From: CALHVX01 sp964640725
GTDB taxonomy: Bacteria; Pseudomonadota; Gammaproteobacteria; Pseudomonadales; Azotimanducaceae
Direction: 5' to 3'
NCBI GenBank assembly: GCA_964640725.1
Contig: CAZXIJ010000028.1
Location: 1-53,231, forward strand
Length of the DNA stretch: 53,231 nucleotides
Below the pieces are notes generated by a model. That model did no database searches. It worked only from the letters and a program-made list of their open reading frames with translations, and had not been told where the DNA came from. Both the position numbers and the translations under genes were made by a program. This document shows, in pieces, positions 48,649 to 53,231 of this stretch (position 1 is its first letter; every line of letters starts with the position of its first letter).

Positions 48649-50106
48649 TCAGCGCAATTTGAGACCGCGTACCAGTTCTCCGTTCAAAACCACGGCTTCG
48701 ATGGCCCGGGTGTTGCGTATATCCTGCAGCGGATCGCCGCTCAGCAGCACCAGGTCCGCCTGCTGGCCCACTTTCAGCGACCCCATCTGGTCCTGCTTTC
48801 CGAAAAACTCTGCCGGGCGGAGCGTGGCCGCAGCCAACGCCGTCCGCGCTGACAGCCCGCTGTCCACCATACGCTCCAGCTCGGTGTGCAGGCTGTAGCC
48901 GGGGATCGCCTGCGCGATCGGCGTATCGGTACCGGCACCGATGGGCACGCCGCCGGCGTGCAGCGCCTGGACCAGGGAGAAATTCCAGTCGACGGCACTG
49001 TCAGCGGAGGGGCCCATCACGCCGGCAAAGTACTGGGCGCGCTCAAGCCAGCGCTCGGCCACTTCAGTGGGCAGGTCACCCAGCGCGTCTTGCCAGTCGG
49101 GCCGTTTGAGCGGGGAGTAACCGCCGATGGTGTTGAGCCGCATGGTCGGCACCTGAATCGTGTCTGTCAGCGCAGCGATGACCGCCTGGCAGCGCACGCT
49201 GTCGACCTTCATAGAGGCCAGTGCCCGCGGCCGCTGATCACGATGGAGCCCGGAGCGCAGCTTGAATCCGCCCTCGGCCGGGGCGGCGTTGGCGATGCGT
49301 TCCTGACGCAAGGCCAGCAGCGCATCGGCCTCATCGCTGCAGGCCAGCTCGATGTTGCGCAGGTGTTCCATGGAGTCGACCCGGGGACCGGCCGTCTCGG
49401 CGGTCATGGACAACGGCACGTGCGCGGCGATGGGCAAGCCAGCCGCCTCGGCCAGCGCGACAAACTCTGCAAAGACTTCTGGCGCGACCAGCTCATAGAT
49501 CTTGATGAAGTCGACCTGCGCCGCCTGCAGCCGGGCGAAGTTGGCCCGCGCTGCATCAATACTGCCGTTCGCAATGCCGATTTCCGGACGACCTTCGCCA
49601 TCGTAGACCACAATTCCGCCGTCCAGCAGAGGCCCGCTGTAATAGATGTTGGGCGCCTGGACCGCATCGCTGCGCCACTGTTCCACGACCGGCAGGAGCG
49701 GTGCCAGCAAGCCTCCGGTGTCGCGCACGCTGGTAATGCCGTAGTCGAGGAACAGGTCGGCCATTGGCGCGGTCAACGCCGGCTCGTAGAGCACGTGCAC
49801 GTGCATGTCCCACAGCCCGGGGATCAGGACCTTGCCGGTCCCGTCCAGAGTGCGTGTGCCGGGTTGCAGCGCTTCGCTCGCCGGATCGATGCGTACGATG
49901 CGGCCATCGCGCACATACAGGTTCTGGGCGTCACGGCGCCCGGCGCCGGCATCCACGAGCGCGACATTGGCAACGACCAGATCGAAGGGCACTGTCGTTG
50001 GCGCGCTCTGGCAACTGGCCAGCCCCAGTAGCGCCGACAGCCAAAGCCAGCGGGCAAATCGGCTCCTGAGCAAGCAATGGCAGAACAGGGATCGAAGGCT
50101 CACCAT
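48649..50106 (-). CDS. Exported amidohydrolase lipoprotein
   Basis: 485 aa from ATG 50106 (498 aa from 50145). The signal ends in SALLGLASCQ, a lipobox. Amidohydrolase motifs: LIPGLWDMHVHVLYEP (HxH), IKIYELVAPE with the likely bridging Lys, IAAHVP, SMEHLRN and GAGTDTPIAQAIPGYSLHTEL. This is the imidazolonepropionase/prolidase-like group often found as outer surface or periplasmic hydrolases. No neighbour points to its substrate; a purine-derived ureide is possible but unsupported. Confidence 0.85.
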   Translation of the reverse strand: MVSLRSLFCHCLLRSRFARWLWLSALLGLASCQSAPTTVPFDLVVANVALVDAGAGRRDAQNLYVRDGRIVRIDPASEALQPGTRTLDGTGKVLIPGLWDMHVHVLYEPALTAPMADLFLDYGITSVRDTGGLLAPLLPVVEQWRSDAVQAPNIYYSGPLLDGGIVVYDGEGRPEIGIANGSIDAARANFARLQAAQVDFIKIYELVAPEVFAEFVALAEAAGLPIAAHVPLSMTAETAGPRVDSMEHLRNIELACSDEADALLALRQERIANAAPAEGGFKLRSGLHRDQRPRALASMKVDSVRCQAVIAALTDTIQVPTMRLNTIGGYSPLKRPDWQDALGDLPTEVAERWLERAQYFAGVMGPSADSAVDWNFSLVQALHAGGVPIGAGTDTPIAQAIPGYSLHTELERMVDSGLSARTALAAATLRPAEFFGKQDQMGSLKVGQQADLVLLSGDPLQDIRNTRAIEAVVLNGELVRGLKLR

Positions 50107-50114
50107 ACGGGCAC

Positions 50115-50124
50115 CTGACGTCAG
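50115..50124. promoter_or_regulatory. 10-bp palindrome between divergent genes
   Basis: CTGACGTCAG lies 9 bases before the amidohydrolase start and 78 bases before the methyltransferase start. The core TGACGTCA recalls sites of several regulators, but a chance occurrence cannot be excluded. Confidence 0.25.
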
Positions 50125-50201
50125 TAGCGTTAGGCTTGCGATCATAGCGCGCCGCCCTGCTCATTGGTGGCCGGGACGCAGGCAAGATTCGGAGGCAACC
50201 C

Positions 50202-51230
50202 ATGGGCATGATCGATCTGGTAGAGGCTGGCAAAGTGCCTGATGTTCTGTCCCGCGCCGGCATGCGCGCCATTTCCCGGCTGCGCCTGTGGGAGGAAGGC
50301 CGTTACCGCCCGGTCGCGCGCGCGCAGCGCCAGGCGCAAAACATCGCAGCCCTGCGGGACGGACCAATCGCCGTGCACACCGCCGACGCCAACGCCCAGC
50401 ACTACATGGTGCCGGCGGCGTTTTTCGAGACTGTGCTGGGGCCGCAGCTGAAGTACAGCTGTGGCCTGTACGACGCGCCGGACACCGCTCTGGCCGACGC
50501 AGAGACGGCCATGCTGGCACTCAGCTGCGCCCGGGCCGGCGTCGCCGACGGCATGAGGCTGCTCGACCTGGGCTGCGGCTGGGGCTCCCTGTCGATCTAT
50601 CTGGCGCGGCGCTTCCCGGAGTGCACGGTGACCGGGGTCTCCAACTCGCAGGCCCAACGCGCCTTTATTGAAGCCCGGGCCGCGACCCTGGGGCTGCAGA
50701 ACCTGAAGATTGTCACCGCTGATATCAACGACTTCGACACGCCGGAACGTTTTGACCGAATTCTGTCGGTCGAGATGTTCGAGCACATGAGCAACTACGA
50801 CGCGCTGCTGCGCCAGGTCTGCCGCTGGCTTGCCCCGGGCGGCCGGCTGTTCGTGCACTACTTCTGTCACCGCGACCTGACCTACCCGTTCGTGCCCGAC
50901 GGCGCGGCCAACTGGATGGCGCGCCATTTCTTTACCGGCGGCATCATGCCCAGCTTTGATTTGCTCGAGCACTTTCGCCCCGTCGTGCAGGTCGAGCGCA
51001 GCTGGTGGCTGCCCGGCCACCACTACCAGCGCACCAGCAATGACTGGCTCCGCCGTCTGGACGGTCACCGGCCGGAGCTGCTGGCGATACTGCAGCCGGC
51101 CTGCGGCAACGATGCAGCGCTGGCGCTGGAACGCTGGCGCATATTCTTTATGGCGGTCGCAGAGATGTTCGGCCTCGCCGGCGGCCGGGAATGGGGCGTG
51201 GGCCACTACCTGCTGGCCCCCGGCGACTGA
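50202..51230 (+). CDS. Cyclopropane-fatty-acid synthase-like methyltransferase
   Basis: 342-aa SAM-dependent enzyme. It has KYSCGLYD, characteristic of the CFA synthase family, then the SAM loop LLDLGCGWGSLSIYLAR, VSNSQAQRAFIEA, ILSVEMFEHM and FVHYFCHRDLTYPF. It lacks the N-terminal domain of E. coli Cfa, matching the shorter CFA-like methyltransferases. It may methylate unsaturated lipids or a small molecule. GGAGG is 6 bases before ATG 50202. The following kinase gene starts 19 bases later. Confidence 0.87.
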   Translation: MGMIDLVEAGKVPDVLSRAGMRAISRLRLWEEGRYRPVARAQRQAQNIAALRDGPIAVHTADANAQHYMVPAAFFETVLGPQLKYSCGLYDAPDTALADAETAMLALSCARAGVADGMRLLDLGCGWGSLSIYLARRFPECTVTGVSNSQAQRAFIEARAATLGLQNLKIVTADINDFDTPERFDRILSVEMFEHMSNYDALLRQVCRWLAPGGRLFVHYFCHRDLTYPFVPDGAANWMARHFFTGGIMPSFDLLEHFRPVVQVERSWWLPGHHYQRTSNDWLRRLDGHRPELLAILQPACGNDAALALERWRIFFMAVAEMFGLAGGREWGVGHYLLAPGD

Positions 51231-51249
51231 GCCCCGGTACACTCGGCGG

Positions 51250-52281
51250 ATGAGCTATCCCACGACCCCCGAAGCCCTGACCACCGGCTGGCTGACCGAC
51301 GCCCTCGGCAAGCCGGTCACCGATTTCACCGTCGAGCGCTTTGGCGAAGGCGTGGGCGTGGTCGGGCAGGTCGTCCGGGTCGTCCTGACCGGTGACGGGG
51401 TTCCGGCTTCGCTGATTGCCAAGTTCCCTTCGCCGGCACCGGAAAACCGGGGCGTGGCCGCCGCCTACGACATGTACGGCAGAGAAGTCCGCTTCTACCA
51501 GCAGCTGGCTGACCAGCTGGCGGTTCGTGTGCCCGGCTGTTACTTCGGCGCCCATGACCCGGAAACCGAGAACTTCGTACTGCTGCTCGAAGACCTCAAA
51601 GGTTGCCGCCTCGGCGACCAGGTCGCCGGCGCCAGCATCGAAGATGCCCGGCGCGTGGTCGATGCGATCGCGGCCCTGCACGCGTCCACCTGGGGCAAGG
51701 CCGACGCTCTGGGCCTGCGCTCGCACAACAACCCGGCCCAGCGGGACGGCATGATCGCCGGTTTCGACCTGGGCTGGCCCGTGGTGCTGGAGCGCTTTGG
51801 CAGCTCGATACCGGCCCAGGCACGCGTGGCCGGCGACCGCATGGGCGCAACAACCGCCCGCCTGCTCGCCGACATGTGCGATGGGCCGGTCTGCTTGTCC
51901 CACGCCGACGTGCGCCTGGACAACCTGTTCTTCAGCAACGACGAAGTGCTGTTCGTGGATTGGCAATCCATCTGCAGCAGCGCTCCGGAAATGGACCTGG
52001 CCTACTTCCTGACGCAAAGCCTGGACCCGGAGGTTCGGCGTTCGGAAGATCTTTGCGAACGCTACTTCAACGCCTTGACCGCGGCCGGGGTGTCCTACGA
52101 GCGCACCCTGTTCGAATCCCGCTACCGCGTCAGCGCCCTGTATCTCTTGAACTACGCCGTCGTGATTGCCGGCACCCTGGACCTGGGCAACGAGCGCGGC
52201 CTCCAGCTTGCCCAGGCGCTGATGGCCCGGTCCATGAGCGCCCTGGACGATCTTGATGCCTTCGCCCTGCTGCAAGGCTGA
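51250..52281 (+). CDS. Aminoglycoside phosphotransferase/ecdysteroid-kinase-like protein
   Basis: 343-aa kinase-fold protein. The catalytic CLSHADVRLDNLFF (HxDxxxxN) and metal-binding FVDWQ (DxQ) are present, with a basic LIAKFPSP and nucleotide-contact ENFVLLLEDLKG in the N lobe. It resembles the EcKinase/APH group found near fatty-acid and steroid genes. Substrate unknown. ATG 51250 chosen from the family start; the frame is open upstream but overlaps the methyltransferase. Confidence 0.85.
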   Translation: MSYPTTPEALTTGWLTDALGKPVTDFTVERFGEGVGVVGQVVRVVLTGDGVPASLIAKFPSPAPENRGVAAAYDMYGREVRFYQQLADQLAVRVPGCYFGAHDPETENFVLLLEDLKGCRLGDQVAGASIEDARRVVDAIAALHASTWGKADALGLRSHNNPAQRDGMIAGFDLGWPVVLERFGSSIPAQARVAGDRMGATTARLLADMCDGPVCLSHADVRLDNLFFSNDEVLFVDWQSICSSAPEMDLAYFLTQSLDPEVRRSEDLCERYFNALTAAGVSYERTLFESRYRVSALYLLNYAVVIAGTLDLGNERGLQLAQALMARSMSALDDLDAFALLQG

Positions 52282-52285
52282 CGAG

Positions 52286-52795
52286 ATGCGGCTTCTCGCG
52301 CTGGCGGTCCTGGTTGCGATTACGCTGCTCACCGCCTGCTCCCAGGAACCGGACCCGGCCGCTGCCAACCCGGCGGGCACCCGCGCATCAGCAGCGGCCC
52401 TCGAGCGCCAGGCCGCGCAAGCGCACTGCCTGGCCTTGTCCATGTACTGGGAAGCCAAGGCCGAGGGCCGAGCCGGCATGCGGGCAGTTGGCCACGTGGT
52501 GCGCAACCGCATGGCCAGCGATCGCTTTCCCGATACGCCCTGCAGCGTGGTCTATGACGGCGGCGAGCAACCGCCCTGCCAGTTCTCCTGGTACTGCGAC
52601 GGCCGCTCAGACCGGCCAACGGAAGCAGAAAACTGGGCCACTGCCCAGGAGCTATCCCGGGAACTGCTGGCCGGCAACCTGAAAGACACCACCGGCGGCG
52701 CGGTGTTCTTCCATGCAACGCGCCTCAAGAACCCCTGGAAGGTGCCGCGGACGCGCACGGTCACCATCGGCAAACACGTTTTCTACAAGCTCTGA
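52286..52795 (+). CDS. SleB-type cell wall hydrolase lipoprotein
   Basis: 169-aa protein, MRLLALAVLVAITLLTAC giving a lipobox, so exported. The Hydrolase_2 (SleB) motif is visible: CLALSMYWEAKAEGRAGMRAVGHVVRNRM, with the catalytic Glu in YWEAKAEG, then QFSWYCDGRS and FHATRLKNPW. Such enzymes cut peptidoglycan. A one-base overlap (TGATG) couples it to the next gene. The kinase stop is 4 bases upstream. Confidence 0.9.
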   Translation: MRLLALAVLVAITLLTACSQEPDPAAANPAGTRASAAALERQAAQAHCLALSMYWEAKAEGRAGMRAVGHVVRNRMASDRFPDTPCSVVYDGGEQPPCQFSWYCDGRSDRPTEAENWATAQELSRELLAGNLKDTTGGAVFFHATRLKNPWKVPRTRTVTIGKHVFYKL

Positions 52796-53231
52796 TGTCG
52801 CGCTGGCTTCGCCTCGGCGCCTTTGCCTGGCGCGACTACCGGTGGCTGTGGCTCCTGACCATGCTCATCCAGGTGACCGTCTGGCTGCGCATCCTCGGGA
52901 CCGCGCAGTGGCTGCTGGACGAAACCGGCTCAGCGCTGCTCGTCGGCATGATCGGCGCGGTGCAGCTGGCGGTGCAGATCCCGGCGCTGCTGCTCGGGGG
53001 AACGCTCGCCGATCGCGCTGACCGGAAGCGGTTGCTGCGTCTGGCCGATACCGCTACGGCCATCACTCTTTTGTCCCTCGCCGCGCTGAGCGCGACGGAA
53101 TCCCTGACCCCGACCCTGATCTATCTGGGCATCGCGCTCAGCGCCGCGTCGCAAACGCTGTCCAACCCCGCACGCTCGGCGATGTTGCCCATCATCATCC
53201 CGAAGGAAAAACTGATGTTGGCGGCGTCCAC
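52795..53231 (+). CDS. MFS transporter (EntS-like), 5' part
   Basis: The first 145 codons are present; the gene runs off the right edge. It begins MSRWLRLGAFAWRDYRWLW and shows helices at ~20-35, ~47-70, with the MFS motif GGTLADRADRKRLLRLAD after the second helix and 'LSNPARSAMLPIIIPKEKL', the latter typical of MFS_3/EntS exporters. No substrate evident. ATG overlaps the SleB-like stop. Confidence 0.85.
   Translation, partial: MSRWLRLGAFAWRDYRWLWLLTMLIQVTVWLRILGTAQWLLDETGSALLVGMIGAVQLAVQIPALLLGGTLADRADRKRLLRLADTATAITLLSLAALSATESLTPTLIYLGIALSAASQTLSNPARSAMLPIIIPKEKLMLAAS

Noticed and set aside
1..53231. tRNA, rRNA, CRISPR, insertion sequences or prophage genes
   Set aside because: I looked for cloverleaf-like segments, regularly spaced repeats, transposase or integrase motifs and found none.

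Overview
The window is GC-rich (roughly two thirds G+C by eye), gene-dense, and looks like chromosomal DNA of a gammaproteobacterium. The glmU-glmS pair, a TonB-dependent receptor, lipoproteins with lipoboxes, a YegP homologue and a MASE1-type hybrid kinase all fit. I cannot resolve the family. Two runs of exactly 100 N (42797-42896 and 44042-44141) show that this is a scaffold with gaps of unknown true size. Many neighbouring genes overlap by 1 or 4 bases (TGATG, ATGA, GTGA, TTGA and probably CTGA), so operons are compact. No gene-free stretch exceeds 300 bases; the longest is about 300 bases before the receptor gene. I saw no tRNA, rRNA, CRISPR array or insertion sequence.

Layout. 1-4170: a TetR regulator coupled to a carotenoid-oxygenase fragment, then a four-gene operon (cupin, DUF4437-like lipoprotein, enoyl-CoA hydratase-like protein, acetyltransferase) and a GFA-family enzyme. 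4197-9313: glmU-glmS (UDP-GlcNAc synthesis) and a diguanylate cyclase. 9401-12431: a non-canonical adenosine-deaminase-family enzyme and an N-terminally truncated hybrid histidine kinase.

12428-20761 (minus strand) is the most interesting block: TonB receptor, exported NUP-family protein, exported adenosine deaminase, a second NUP-family lipoprotein, cytoplasmic adenine deaminase, MFS transporter. I read it as a purine-nucleoside utilisation locus: outer-membrane uptake, periplasmic deamination and probable cleavage, inner-membrane import of the base, cytoplasmic deamination.

21059-42788 is a nearly complete purine degradation island. One minus-strand operon runs xdhA-xdhB-xdhC-uraD-uraH-guaD-puuD-globin. 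Around it lie puuE (allantoinase) opposite a 2-oxoglutarate/Fe(II) oxygenase, an 8-oxoguanine deaminase, AMP nucleosidase, two purine permeases, and a plus-strand operon of xanthine/uracil-type permease, allantoate amidohydrolase, ureidoglycine aminohydrolase and ureidoglycolate amidohydrolase. Together they can take AMP, adenine, guanine or xanthine through urate, 5-hydroxyisourate, OHCU, allantoin, allantoate, ureidoglycine and ureidoglycolate to glyoxylate and ammonia without making urea. An SDR and two MaoC-like hotdog genes of unknown link sit inside the island.

42897-53231 holds two divergent phosphoribosyltransferase paralogues, a TrpF-like protein, two VOC proteins, an M19 dipeptidase, a LOG-family phosphoribohydrolase, an NAD-dependent epimerase, YegP, an exported amidohydrolase, a CFA-synthase-like methyltransferase, an APH-like kinase, a SleB-type hydrolase and the start of an MFS gene.
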